NCBI GenBank assembly: GCA_001643675.2
Contig: LSRY02000065.1
Location: forward strand, 317,001-381,000
Direction of reading: 5' to 3'
DNA: 64,000 bases
From: Monocercomonoides exilis
Lineage: Eukaryota; Preaxostyla; Oxymonadida; Polymastigidae
In this document: positions 1 to 11,203 of the stretch, in pieces
How positions within the stretch are numbered: the stretch's first letter is position 1
Layout of the letters: every line of letters begins with the position of its first letter
Made by a program: the position numbers and the translations under genes
Notes under the pieces: model-generated
The model's database searches: none
What the model saw: the letters and a program-made list of their open reading frames with translations, nothing else
What the model was told of the DNA's origin: nothing

Positions 1-540
1 AATGTTGATTTTTTTTAAAAAAAAAATAAACAACGCTAAAAAGAACCTTGTGCAAAAGCACTTTTCATTTCATAACAACAAGAACAGAAATTTAATGTTT
101 CAATTTTTTTTTATTTTTTCACCTTCATAATTGTCCATTGACTGATGGCTGAAAAATACATTTAAAAAAGTCACCAATGATTGAAATCTACCTTGACTTG
201 GCTTGCACAACCTTGTTGAAGTGTTTTTTAAACATCCACAAATGAGTTATGAATGATGCCAAATAATATTTGATAGCTGCCATTTTCGAAAATAGAGAAT
301 TTTACAGGCAATACTTCAACCATTTATGGTTTGTGATAATGTTCAGGGTTGTCATCAAATCTTGTGTTCACTCTTTTTTTATTAATTAAAAATTAGTAAT
401 TTCTCGTTGAAAATAGATTTTTATTTAAAAAAATTCAAATCAAGAATCAATTTAACGAATCATCTTTCTTTTCTTTGTTATTTTTGCGTTTCATCATTCT
501 CTTTATCAAAAAAAAAAAAAAAATACAATTTGATCTCGTT
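1..540. other. AT-rich stretch without a gene
   Basis: I see no convincing coding frame, RNA gene or repeat boundary here. The sequence is AT-rich with several homopolymer runs, and the short open frames are low-complexity Phe/Ser/Lys translations of T- and A-rich DNA. It directly precedes the left arm of the long inverted duplication. Confidence 0.6.
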
Positions 541-1356
541 CTTTTTTTCTTTTTCTTTCTTTTTTTTTAAATTACCTCTCAACCATTTGTTCAATTTTTA
601 TTTATTTTTTCTTTCTTTCTTTTTTCTTTCCATTTCCTCATTTCGCTTCAAATGCGCTTCACAATTGTTTATCAGTTATTTTTCTGGATTTGACGGACAA
701 ATAAAATAAAATTTGTTTCTGAACGAAGAAAGAGGATATTTTGATATTTTCAATATTTTTCGAAGAAATGGACAAAAATAATTGCGGAAAACACAACTGC
801 ACATAAAATCATTTTATCAGAGCAAAATTATGTTGTTAAAGTGTAAATGGCATATGGAAGAAAACTTCAAGTGAGTCTCTATCTATCTTTCTTTCTTTTT
901 CTTTTGCTGAATAAGAGTACAATTACAGAACGTTAAATAATGATGACAGAGAAGCTTTGAGTATTTCAAATGGTCCTCTGCAAAGAAGTTGGAGAAAGTG
1001 ATTGTTGTGAGGAATAAATGCGACAATATCGATATTAATTTCACTGAATGATTTGCAAATAGACGGAATTCCACATGAAGAATGTGAATAAATGAGAAAA
1101 GGAGATTTTTCTATTTCTTATGATAGAGTCGAATTTTTAATGGGACATTATTTTTTAACTCTTATTTTTTTATTTATGCTTGCCAACTGCTGAAAAGAAG
1201 TGAATGGCTTTCAGCTCTTTCATAAACTTTTTTAAAAAAGTTCAATTCATTTTATTCAGTGTTTATTTTTTATTTTTATTTTTATTTTTTGATAATTTAA
1301 AAAGGATTTTTTCCAGCTTACTGATCATCGCACAAGAAATCAATCACTTGTTTCAC

Positions 1357-1600
1357 ATGTCTAAATTTATTTGAAAAGTTCCTTTTGCTTAATTTTCAAA
1401 TAAAATTGTTAATTCAAATGTCGATCAGATTTCAGTTCTCTCTATTGAAACTTCACAAGAATAGAAATAATACAATTGTCAAGATTTTGTTTTCATGACG
1501 GAGAAATTTGGTTTGTTAAAACAGTGATTTGATCGAAATATGAATTTATAATTTTATTTGAAAATTAAACAAAAGGAACTTTTCAAATATATTTAGACAT
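1357..1600. mobile_element. Palindromic MITE, family F, copy 1
   Basis: The ends are long terminal inverted repeats: ATGTCTAAAT...GAAAAGTTCCTTTTG on the left and its complement on the right (CAAAAGGAACTTTTC...ATTTAGACAT). The inner part includes GATCGAAATATGAA near the right arm. A diverged full-length relative lies at 35,518-35,760 and a more distant one at about 61,870-62,118. It has no coding capacity. The outer limits are uncertain by a few bases because the flanks are also inverted repeats. Confidence 0.8.
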
Positions 1601-1836
1601 ATGAAACAAGTGATTGATTTCTTGTGCGATGCCCAGTAAGCCGGAAAAAATCCTTTTTAATATTATCAAAAAAAATAAAAAATAAACACTGGATAAAATG
1701 TATTGAACTTGTTTTAAAAAAGTTTATAAAAGGGCTGAAAGCCATTCACTTCTTTTCAGCAGTTGGCAAGCATAAATAAAAAAATAAGAGTTAAAAAATA
1801 ATGTCCCATTAAAAATTCGACTCTATCATAAGAAAT

Positions 1837-2013
1837 GGTGCAAATTTTTTTGCTTTATGAATTTTGTTCCATTCTTCTCTAACAAATATTTTTCTCAATT
1901 TTTGAATTTTTCTGTAATTATTTGCATTGTTTCGGTTGATTTATAATGAAATGATTGTAGAAAAAGTTTGGAACATTTCTCAGTTTTTTTCATAATTGCA
2001 AAAATTTTGCCCC
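1837..2013. mobile_element. 177-bp MITE, family E, with AAAT target duplication
   Basis: This segment is present only in the right arm of the inverted duplication, so the left arm gives the empty site. It begins GGTGCAAATTTTTTTGC and ends GCAAAAATTTTGCCCC, which form imperfect terminal inverted repeats that continue inward for about 55 bp. AAAT flanks both sides (1833-1836 and 2014-2017), while the empty site has a single AAAT. The right end holds the complement of GTTCCAAACTTTTTCTACAA, a motif also found at 7,961-7,970 joined to 12,691 onward, and at 35,434. It is non-coding. Confidence 0.85.
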
Positions 2014-2566
2014 AAATAGAAAAATTTCCTTTTCTCATTTATTCACATTCTTCATGTGGAATTCCGTCTATTTGCAAATCATTCAGTGAAATTAATATCG
2101 ATATTGTCGCATTTATTCCTCACAACAATCACTTACTCCAACTTCTTGGCAGAGGAGTATTTGAAATACTCAAAGCTTCTCTGTTTTCATTATTTAACGT
2201 TCTGTAATTGTACTCTTATTCAGCAAAAGAAAAAGAAAGAAAGATAGATAGAGACTCACTTGAAGTTTTCTTCCATATGCCATTTACACTTTAACAACAT
2301 AATTTTGCTCTGATAAAATGATTTTATGTGCAGTTGTGTTTTCCGCAATTATTTTTGTCCATTTCTTCGAAAAATATTGAAAATATCAAAATATCCTCTT
2401 TCTTCGTTCAGAAACAAATTTTATTTTATTTGTCCGTCAAATCCAGAAAAATAACTGATAAACAATTGTGAAGCGCATTTGAAGCGAAATGAGGAAATGG
2501 AAAGAAAAAAGAAAGAAAGAAAAAATAAATAAAAATTGAACAAATGGTTGAGAGGTAATTTTAAAA

Positions 2567-2660
2567 AAAAAAGAAAAAAGGAAAAAGGAAAAAGGAAAAA
2601 AGAAAAAGGAAAAAAGAAAAAGGAAAAAGGAAAAAGGAAAAAGAAAAAAAAGAAAAGAAA
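2567..2660 (+). repeat. Purine-only microsatellite (GAAAAAG)n
   Basis: An array of GGAAAAA/GAAAAA units sits between the inverted duplication and the 3' end of the first paralogous gene. It is simple sequence with no other signal. Confidence 0.9.
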
Positions 2661-2702
2661 AGAGTGATTTTTGAGTTACAAAATAACGTGAGTTTCATTT
2701 TC

Positions 2703-4131
2703 TTAAACATTCACATTATAATCAGAAATATTCAACGATAACTCACGATCATTTTTTTCTTTTGCAAAATAAATGAATCCGTAAAGGCTTTCAATGACAT
2801 CTTCGTATCCTTCTTCTTCCAACATTCTGAACAATTGCTTTTTCAACTCTTTTCTTTTCGCTTCTTCAACTTCGCCTTTCGTCTTTTTCTTCAATTTTTC
2901 TGAAAGATCCAAAAAGAACATCAAACTCTTTCTCACTATATTTTGATTAAATGTCAATTGATGAATCTCCTCCAAAAATGCATCGATAGCTCCGCCTTTC
3001 AGCAAGCAATCAATTTTTATATCTTTATCACCGATGGCTACGTACAATACATAAATGCATTTCCCGAAAAAATCTCCGTGTTTATCCTTTGCTGCTCGAA
3101 GCACCCGAACAATGCTTTCAATAAGCGCAGCAAATTCTTCATTCCACATTCCGCAACTGCGAAAAAAAAACACCAACTTTCGGAGCCATTCCATCAAAAG
3201 AATCTCTTCTTTTGTTTCATTCACTCTTTCTTCTTCTTTCTCTCTCCTCCAATCCACATATTTTGACAGATCTTCGATTTCTCTTGCTGTCTCTCTCGCA
3301 AAATGCAAATCATTCACTATAACTTCTTCCACACTTACATCGAAAAATAATCTGTCTATCAAAAATTTCCAAGCACACCAATAGGCAAGTCGAGAGAGGT
3401 TACGATGCTCATGATGATATTTGATAATCTCTTTGATTTCATTAAAATATTGTTTTTGCATCAAAAGCTAATTAGAAATAAGAAAAATAAGTAAAATAAG
3501 AAAAACATGCAAAAATATAAAAAAGGAAATAGAAGTGCCCATACACAAAATCCCATATCTCTCAAAGTCAGCAAGGCCATATCCACTTCTTTTTGTGTTT
3601 CCTCGCTTTTCTCTTTCTTCAACGCAACTTTCATAAGGTAAGGCATACACATTAAAAGCAATTCAGGTTTGAAACTAATGTTCAGAGAAATATAGCATTC
3701 GCAAAGATCGACAAGAAGTTTTTCATCCTTTTCATCCATTTTTTTGTTCTCCGCAATTATCATCTGTTCGAATCTTTTGTTCAACGAAGATTTTTCAAAG
3801 CGAAGACTTCGCATATTTTTAAGCACACAGTAATATCCAACACGCTTCAACAATAAAAGCACATTTTCCATTGACAGTTTCTTATCTTCAATCATTTTGA
3901 GTATTTTATTGAAAAGTTCAATCGTGAAAACAGATTTGAATTCTTTTTCATCCATATCATCCATTGGTCTATCCATTTCTTTGATTGTCCGTTTCTGCCC
4001 GTCCTCATCACAATCTTCAAGCTCAGAAAACAATTCTTCAAAAAAACAAGAAAAACATATAACAAGCAACAATTCAAATTCAACAATAAGCACAAACCAT
4101 TAAACCTTTCAGTTCCACTCGTTGTCTGCAT
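2703..4131 (-). CDS. Helical protein of an oxymonad-expanded family, paralogue 1 (429 aa, 3 exons)
   Basis: Exons by frame and splice logic: 4131-4098 (34 nt), 4035-3545 and 3467-2703, with introns 4097-4036 (GTTTGT..AG) and 3544-3468 (GTATGG..TTAG); the joined frame is open to TAA. The start is the ATG of MQTTSGTERF; the 34-nt first exon ends in phase 1 and completes a Glu codon to give ERFNELFSELEDCDED. No signal peptide or membrane helix survives splicing. The product is charged and wholly helical in character, with conserved blocks KLLVDLCECY, YLMKVALKK, NEIKEIIKYHHEHRNL, WLRKL and EEGYEDVIESL. I recognise this as a large Monocercomonoides family of unknown function, possibly ARM/HEAT-like; that is recall and inference. 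Paralogue 2 lies 2.1 kb upstream on the same strand and a decayed third copy is inside the hAT element at 7,970-11,193. Confidence 0.88.
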
Positions 4132-6223
4132 TTTTGAAAATGCATTGCGAACAGAAAACAACGAATATTCGTCATTCGAATTGAATTCAGATATCATTGG
4201 ATAAGAGAAATTGGTGCAAAATATGAACTCAAAACAACCATGAAAATATAAATTGTTACACCATTCAAGGTTATTAGTATTATTTGACAAGGCGCTACAA
4301 AGAAAGAAAGAAAAAACGATAAATATTTTTCTGGTTTGTTGTTATGGATATAAGATCATCAGATTTGAAAGAACAACAATATTCCTTGCTAAAATGAGAA
4401 TTCCGTGAGTAAACATTTCCTGTTGAATTAAGAATATTATTTCCTATGATGGAATGAATGAAGAAAGGCATTCCCAACAATGGAATAATAAATGATATTT
4501 TTTGTTTTTGAGCCAAGTGGGATAGAACAATTTGAAATTTGAATAAAAATATCAGCATGCGTGTATTTTATATTATTCTTTTGATTGAGCAGATATTTCC
4601 ATCTATATCCTTTTCAAAGTGCAGGAATGTGAGTTATTGTTGAAATGGCCAATCCCCGCTTTGGAGAGCAATACGATGAGAATGGAGCAGATTATTATGT
4701 ATCCATTGGGAAATAAATGAAGTTACGAAAGATACATGATATTTATTTGGAATAAGAGGCGAAGGCAAATTAAAACAATTATTTATTAAATGAAGATTGT
4801 AAGAAGGAATTATGTAAAGGACAAAATCTGCACAAAATTATATAGCATTTTGGAAGCATAAGGCAGTGGGAGAAGCTTTTTGGGCAAGGAAAGTGGCTGG
4901 CCAAATGGAAAGCTGGACATTTATTGTGAAAAAAAGACCAAGAAATCTGAGAGAAGCAAAAAGACAGGAGATAAGCAGCATTAACTTGGGTGATATGACT
5001 TTTCTGACTTTTTGGGAGTAAAAAAGTTTTCTATCCTTTTTGGAATTTTTACAAGCGAAGCGCAGTTTTGTTTGTCGATGTGCTGTTGAGGCGAGGACGA
5101 TCAGCAGCTTCAGTTTTTGCACATTTCATGCGAAAATCGCAAGACATATAAAACCAGCTAAATATGTTTCTTATCTTGCACCTTTAATGGCATTTGCTAG
5201 AGGATAGGACAGAAGTCCTGGAACTTCAACATCACAATCCACTTTTGATGATTTGAAATGGCAATATTCTTCTGTTATTTCATCTTCAACAACAACATGA
5301 ACAACAACTTCATTGTCTTCTTCTTCTTCTTCAATGCATTCTTCACTGATTTTATAGAAATGTTGTTTTATTCATTCCATTCAACTCTCCGTCAATTCTT
5401 CTGAAAATTTTGTCTTCTATTTCTATTCACAAACACAAAGGTTCTTTTTCTTTCTGTAAAGAGGAAGCAGCCAAAGGGAGGAGGTACTGGACTGTGTATG
5501 ATATTGATGTCCAATCAATGAGAACAATTCCGACTTTTTTTATTAGGCTGTTGAATAAAGTGCAGATGAAAAGGAAAGAATATCGAAATAATTTTGATTT
5601 GGAATAGATGGTTAAAGAAATGGCATTCAACAGACTTCATAATGTGTCATCTCTTTTGTGAGTGGCAGAAGAGTCAAAAGGTGATGAGAGAAAGACAAAA
5701 AATTTGAAATGGAGAAGGAAACTGTCACAAAAGAATATTGGAAATGACAAATGGAGATAGGATTATTGGGTGCAGATATTTGTGTGTAATGTGTGATAAT
5801 TTGATGATGATGCAATTGGTGATCTTTCAGAATAACTGAAAGGGAAATTTTTTAATTTGAAAATGTTGGCTTCTGGAAATGATGTGAATGAAGAGGATCC
5901 AAATAAAAAAAAATGTTCTTTTTCCTCTGTTGTTATCAAATAAACTTTTGAATGTCTTTCTTTCTTGTTTTTTTTCAATCAAAGAAATGATAATGATTCA
6001 ATGTTCTTTTTTGAGCATTCTTTTTTCCAAATGCAAGTCATTCAAAATTGAAAAATAAAAAAAAAAAAAGAAAGAAAGTTAGCATTTTTTTTTTCAGATA
6101 TATTTTTCTATTTGCATTGTTGGAAATTAAGATTTGAAATGAAGCAAAACCTCAGCCAACTCCTTTTCAAACACTTCCTCTCAAATGATAAAAATAAAAA
6201 AGGAACAGAAAAGCACTCTTAAT
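4132..6223. other. Spacer between the two paralogues
   Basis: No intact gene is visible. Short open frames on both strands (for example 4295-4558 minus, 5410-5607 plus, 5763-5978 minus) have no recognisable motif. A possible decayed reading frame at 4,839-5,350 is listed separately. Confidence 0.55.
4839..5350 (+). pseudogene. Possible decayed coding fragment, unrecognised
   Basis: One plus-strand frame stays protein-like for about 165 codons (FWKHKAVGEAFWARKVAGQM, then VKKRPRNLREAKRQEISSIN) and is broken only by single stops: TAA after a TFWE block, TAG after MAFARG, and TGA within a Thr/Ser run. The basic, aromatic-rich character and the Ser-rich tail look unlike the surrounding spacer. 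I do not recognise the family. Chance is a real alternative because this stretch is locally less AT-rich. Confidence 0.25.
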
Positions 6224-7643
6224 TCATATGTTTACTAAAAAATCTCCATAATATTCAGGAAGAAAATTAAAAAAATTGAAATTCAGATAATGTAAAATAA
6301 TATGAAAGCTGGTGATGATGTCTTCGTATCCTTCTTCTTCCATCTTTTCAAATATCTTTCTTTTCAACTCTTTTCGTTTTGTTTTGTTCGTTTCTCCGTC
6401 CCTCTTTTCAATCAGCCTTTCTGAAATCTTCAAAATGAGCTGCAAATAATTCCACGTCAAATTGTGATTTAATGTTTGTCGCTGAATTTCCACCGGAATA
6501 ACATCAATGGCTTCCCCTTTCAGCAAGTCTTCAACTTCCACAGCTCTATTTTCTGCTGCTATTCTCAAAGATTGAATACAAAAGAAGTGAAAATCCCCAT
6601 TATCATCGTTTTCTGCTCTGATTACTCGAACAATGCTGCCGATAAGGTTACAATTCTCTTCGTTCCTCATTTGGCATGAGTAGAAGAAACGATTCAGTTT
6701 TTGGATCCATCTCAATAAAGCAAGCTCTTCTTTCGTTTCTTTCTCTCCTTTTTCGTCTTTTCTCTTCCAATCAATGCATCTTGTCAGCTCATCCAATTCT
6801 CTTCTTGCCTCTCTCACAAAATGCAGTTCTTTCGTAATCATCCCTTCCAAGCCGCGGCCTGAGGAAAATTTACTGATCAAAATCTTCCAAACAAACTGAT
6901 ATGCAAGTCGTGTCAGATTGTGATGCTCTTGATGATACAGGATAATTTCTTTGAGTTCATTCAAATACAGTTTTTGTTCAATATCCTTGTTAAAAATGAA
7001 GAGAGATAAAATCAGTTACATCAAAAAGGAAATAGAAATGTTCATACGTAACATTCTGGAGCGCAACACAAAGCCAACAAAGCCATTTCCACTTCTTTCT
7101 GGACTTCTTCGCTTTCCTCCTTCTTCAACGCAACTTTCAGAAGATACGGAACACATATTGAAATCAATTCGTCTGAAATGAATCCTACAACCAGAAAAAC
7201 AAAGCATTCACAAAGGTCAACAAGCAGCTTTTCATTTTTTTCTTCTTTTTTCTCTATTTCTTCAAAAATCATCTTTCTAATTTGTTTTCTCAATGAAGAA
7301 TCTTGAAAACCGAAAAGATAAATTTTTTTCATAACTTTGCAATATCCAACGATCTTCAACAACAAGATTGCATTTTCCATTGAAAGTTTCTTTTCTTCAA
7401 TCTTTTTTGTAATTTTGTCGAACAGATTTTTTCTGTCCATTGTTTCAAATTCATCTTTACTCATTTCTTCAATAAGTTCATTCATTTCTTCAACTTTGAA
7501 TTTCTGTTCATCCTCGTTGCAACCTCCAATTTCGTCAAACAATTCTTCGAAATGCATAAAAAAAATGAAAAATCAAACCTTTTTTAAAACAAGTTAGAAA
7601 TGAACAGACCCCAAAACTTTTCGACAAGTGATGTTCTTTGCAT
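6224..7643 (-). CDS. Helical protein of an oxymonad-expanded family, paralogue 2 (430 aa, 3 exons)
   Basis: Exons 7643-7610 (34 nt), 7544-7048 and 6985-6224, with introns 7609-7545 (GTCTGT..GAAG) and 7047-6986 (GTATGA..CAAG). The joined frame runs from MQRTSLVEKFW to a TAA and has 430 codons. The first exon is again exactly 34 nt and again donates one base to a Glu codon (EKFWELFDEIGGCNEDEQK). Shared landmarks with paralogue 1 are KLLVDLCEC, PYLLKVALKKEESEE, QKLYLNELKEII, RLAYQ, HFVREARRELDELTRCIDWK and MEEEGYEDIITSFH, with intron positions conserved to the codon. It has no signal peptide or membrane segment; the likely location is cytosolic. Function is unknown. The tandem same-strand arrangement points to local duplication. 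Confidence 0.88.
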
Positions 7644-7969
7644 TCTGATTTTTAGAATGCTCGTTCTGTTTATAATATGTTCAGGATTCAATAAACACAA
7701 TAACAATTCAAACATAAGATTATCAGCAAAAACAAACCGTTTTATCAATCAGAGTTTTTGAAAATGCTATCGATTCAATACTAATTGCAAGGCTTTTAAA
7801 AATAAGTGTGTAATATGCCACGTCAACAAAACCAATGATCAAAGCTATATCCGACAAGAAAAGCACACTTTTTTTCTTTTTGATCGAACCAAAAGCTTAT
7901 TTTTTTGTCAAGAGATCAGATGAGGCAAAATTCTTTCAATTGTGAAAAAAACAACAATTTGTTCCAAAC
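7644..7969. other. Upstream spacer ending in the left part of a family-E MITE
   Basis: There is no gene. From about 7,923 the sequence matches the end of the 177-bp MITE at 1,837-2,013 (GGCAAAATTCTTTCAATTGTGAAAAAAAC followed by TTGTTCCAAAC); the match is cut at the hAT insertion and resumes at 12,691 as CTTTTTCCACAATC after removal of both transposons. Confidence 0.6.
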
Positions 7970-8026
7970 TAGCCCTGGGTGACGTGAAGAAAAAAATTCG
8001 TTACGTCCGTCACCAATTTTCCACTT

Positions 8027-8027
<1 letters not shown>

Positions 8028-8064
<37 letters not shown>
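8028..8064 (+). repeat. Poly(A) tract, 37 bp
   Basis: An uninterrupted run of A just inside the left end of the hAT element. Confidence 0.95.
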
Positions 8065-8066
<2 letters not shown>

Positions 8067-8723
8067 AATTTTTTATTGAATACATAATGTATTTATTTTA
8101 AATAAAATTTTTTCAACTCTGAAAACAGAAGTAGAAATCATGAATACCATTATAAAAGATATATCGATTTTAAAACAATTTTTTTCCAATTAATGCATTG
8201 TTTTTGACACCAAATAATGGATGAACTGTGTTAATGAAGAAATTTTGATAGTTATAGTAAGTGTTTGCTATGTGCGAATATTTTATTTCCCATCTTGTAT
8301 TCATCGAAATTAAAATTTAAAAGTGGCATAGCATCAAAGTGTCATATCATATAGTAGTGCAGGAGAATCTTGAATCTGAAAAAATTGCATGTGTGCAATT
8401 GTTGAAATATATGAATTCTTGAAGAATTGGATTGTCACTTAATTCGAAATTCAGACATTAAAAATGAATTTGAAGAAAGTACTGTGAATGTGCGGGAAAA
8501 GAAAAATGAAGAAGCGATTTGTATGACTTATTAAAAGCACGTTTGTAATTGATTTATTTTTCAGAATCGTATTTATCTATCAAATCGAAAAAATATAAAA
8601 GAAAAGATAATATCAATTGATGATACATGTTTGCAGTTGAAGCAGATTGAACAGCGGAAGCAATGAAACTTTTAATGATTCATTTTGGAGTTGAAGTTGA
8701 ATTGAAGAACAATAAAGATGATA

Positions 8724-9476
8724 ATGAATGAAAATGAAAAGATAGCAGAAAAGGATTAAAGGCTACTGGCTGATCTTTGTGAATACTTTGTTTTGCTTTG
8801 TGATGATTTCTGTTCAACAAATTTACGATTTATCATCGTGACTTGCATTCTGAAAGCCTCATTGATCAAAGAAGATAACAAGGAAGCTCAAAAAGAAGTT
8901 GAAATGGCTTCATTGTGTTCAAGTTGCATTGATAACGAAACTGTGTGAGTATTTCAAATTCCTTTTTGATATTATAGATTGTTTATCTCTTTTTTTGAAA
9001 GGAAAATGAACAAAAACTGTATCTGTATGAAATCAAAGGAATTATCAGATATCAAGTGATGCACAACTTTACTCATCTTGCCTGTCAGTCTGCCTTGAAG
9101 TTATTGACAAAATGGTGCAATAACGTAGAAAAGTTGAAAGAAACTATCGTTTATCGGAAACATCCAGGGAGAGAAGCAGCCAGAAAACAGGAAGAGTCGA
9201 TAAAATGTGTTCAATGGAAGAGAAAAAAGGAAGAAAAAGGAAGAATAGAAGTTTTAATAATTAGGAGATGACTTGATGAAATTTTAAAGTTCTTTACTGT
9301 GTGCAAATTGAGAAATAAAGGATATATTGGACTCATAGTGAAAATTCTTCAGCTGTTTAAAAGCTGCAACAGAAAACAACGGGAGAATGAGCAAAAGATG
9401 TATTCGCATAATGAAAAACGGAGCTTCCAACGGGGGAAGCGAAAACTGAAGATTTGCAAATAGTCAGAGCGATTGA
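8724..9476 (+). pseudogene. Decayed third copy of the helical gene family inside the hAT element
   Basis: The plus strand encodes broken versions of family blocks: RLLADLCEYFVLLCDDF, then KEDNKEAQKEVEMASL, then after an intron-like gap EQKLYLYEIKGIIRY, then HNFTHLACQSALKLL and SIKCVQWKRKKEEKGR, then ILKFFTVCKLRNKGYIGLIV. Stops (a TAA at NEKIAEKD/RLL, others near 9,270-9,310) and frame changes make it non-functional. The intron between family exons 2 and 3 is still present (about 8,945-8,999: GTGAGTATTT...TTTGAAAG followed by GAAAATGAACAAAAAC), so it was copied as DNA, not from mRNA. Its strand is opposite to the two intact paralogues. Confidence 0.75.
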
Positions 9477-9479
9477 TGT

Positions 9480-10920
9480 TGTTTTTTTACGATTCATCAA
9501 CCCATTCAAAATGATATAATGACACTCGAATTTTCACTGTTTTTTGTTGATTGAAAGAACATAAGAACTGTTTATTCTGCGAAAAAGAAAGAGCAAAAAA
9601 ACGATCATTTTTATTAAGAAAGAAGAAAAGGAAATGAAGATGTCCAAAATTTTTCTTGAAATATTGGATTTTCACAACACAAAGAATTTCCTGCACTTAT
9701 CGTTGAGTTTTTTTTTATTCTTTAGTGATATTTTGAGGAAATGAAATGTTTGTATTTTCCAACGATAATATTCTATTATTTTCTATTTTTCTCATTTCAC
9801 AAATAGAAAACAATTGCTTTTGGCTTTGATAAAACAATTATATTTATTTATTATTATTATTATTTACTATGAAGAGAAACTTCAACAAAAAATCATTAAT
9901 AAAAAATAGAAATGTCTTGCGTTTGTGACTTGACCTTTCTTCTTCTTCTTCACTCCTCCTCTAACTTCTTTCACACTTTTTTATTGGAGAGTAACAAATT
10001 CTGAGTTCCTTATTCTATTATTCATCTTCTTCGCTTTCATAATCTCCGTTCTTTTCCTCAGTTTTTTCTGGATTTTTCTCGGTTTTCTTTAATATTTTTA
10101 TTTTCAAAAAACATAAGGATGAAACGAAACAATGAAGAAAACAGGATTAAGCAGTAATAATTACAATGGGATAAAGAAGATGCACTTCCATTTCAATCAG
10201 ACGATGCTCAGAATGCAGAAAAGAAAATATATTGATCTGATTAGCTGATAATTAATTCACAATCACAGTTGAAATATAATAAATAATCATTCACAAAGCA
10301 TTCCTTTGCAAGACTTTTCAGTTCAAGCAGTTATGAGAAATCAACATCACATGCATAAATAATGTGGATTTTAACTTGTCTACACTTTGCACGAGGGATT
10401 CCACTCCATTGGGGGAAAATGTTCATATTACTTCCAATTCAGTCTGTGCATTTTCCACATATATATCTTATGCCAATATTTCTATTTTAATTGGGAATAG
10501 AATGGATGGTTTCATTCCTTTTTGTTTGTTGATTTTCATCAAAAGCAGAATTGGATGTCGAAAACGATTCATTCTATAGTTATAAAAAAGACATGGCTTG
10601 ATGTGAAACTTTCTTTCAATGATAATTGCTCACTTCAAATCGAATAAATAGAAAAATGAAATAATCAAAAATAATTGTTGAAAATAATGAAAAACTTGTT
10701 CCCAATTCAGTTTCATATTGAACATAATATGAATAAAGTTATTATTGATTCGGTGCTTCATCTTTTGAGTTTTAAAGTGATACGTTTACGAGAAAATAGA
10801 GATTCTCTTTTCACAATTGATTTATAATGGGCAAAAGTCACTCTGAAAAGCTATGAATCAGATTCCAGTTTCATTCATCCGATGTTGAAGTTTTGAAAGT
10901 TCTTTTGCATTTTCAAATAA
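9480..10920. other. Interior of the hAT element, no gene seen
   Basis: The sequence is AT-rich with short open frames (9487-9696 minus, 10364-10579 plus) that match nothing I recognise. No terminal motif of another element is evident here. Confidence 0.5.
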
Positions 10921-11203
10921 TCTGACTTCACCTGACGTCAGCGCCTTGAGACGTCAGTGACGAGTAAAAATTCCGATTGCCGCTATCACGTCAGTCAAAA
11001 ATGTGATATAGTTATTTTGATTAGAAGAATTAGAAAATAATTTCTCACAAAAATTGAAAAATACAGTTTTTTCAAGAAAAATATAAAATATAATGTTGAA
11101 ACTTTTATTTTTCTTTTGTGACTTGGAAAAATCTGTCACGTCCGTCAAAAATAGAAAATGTCACGTCAGAAGTCACCACGTCACCCAGGGCTATTCCAAA
11201 CTT

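Larger units (their letters stand above)
571..2562. repeat. Long inverted duplication (about 786-bp arms) centred on a MITE
   Basis: The left arm (571-1356) and right arm (1601-2562) are reverse complements of each other at very high identity. Both carry the same 63-codon open frame (883-1074 on minus, 2056-2247 on plus) with only a few residue changes. The arm lengths agree (786 versus 785 bp) once a 177-bp insertion at 1837-2013 in the right arm is removed. The 244-bp spacer is itself a palindromic MITE. The 63-residue frame resembles no family I know and is probably not a gene. The whole 2 kb could fold into a hairpin. It could be a fold-back element, an inverted segmental duplication, or less likely an assembly chimera; divergence between the arms and the arm-specific insertion argue against a pure artefact. 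Confidence 0.93.
7970..11193. mobile_element. hAT-type non-autonomous DNA transposon carrying a captured host-gene fragment
   Basis: The ends are perfect 17-bp terminal inverted repeats, TAGCCCTGGGTGACGTG at 7,970 and its complement ending at 11,193. They are flanked by an 8-bp target duplication TTCCAAAC (7,962-7,969 and 11,194-11,201). An 8-bp duplication with T/CA(G)-starting ends is typical of the hAT superfamily. Near both ends, and especially at 10,930-11,180, there are many copies of GACGTG/CACGTC-like motifs, as expected for subterminal transposase-binding sites. No transposase frame is visible inside. The interior has a poly(A) run at 8,028-8,064 and a decayed copy of the helical gene family at about 8,724-9,476. 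It would depend on a transposase supplied elsewhere. Confidence 0.85.

Noticed and set aside
883-2247. A 63-residue open frame conserved in two places (883-1074 minus, 2056-2247 plus)
   Set aside because: The two copies are the two arms of one inverted duplication, so their similarity is explained by the duplication and gives no independent evidence of coding.
2567-2660. CRISPR-like or satellite array
   Set aside because: The GAAAAAG units are a plain microsatellite without spacers, and the genome is eukaryotic.
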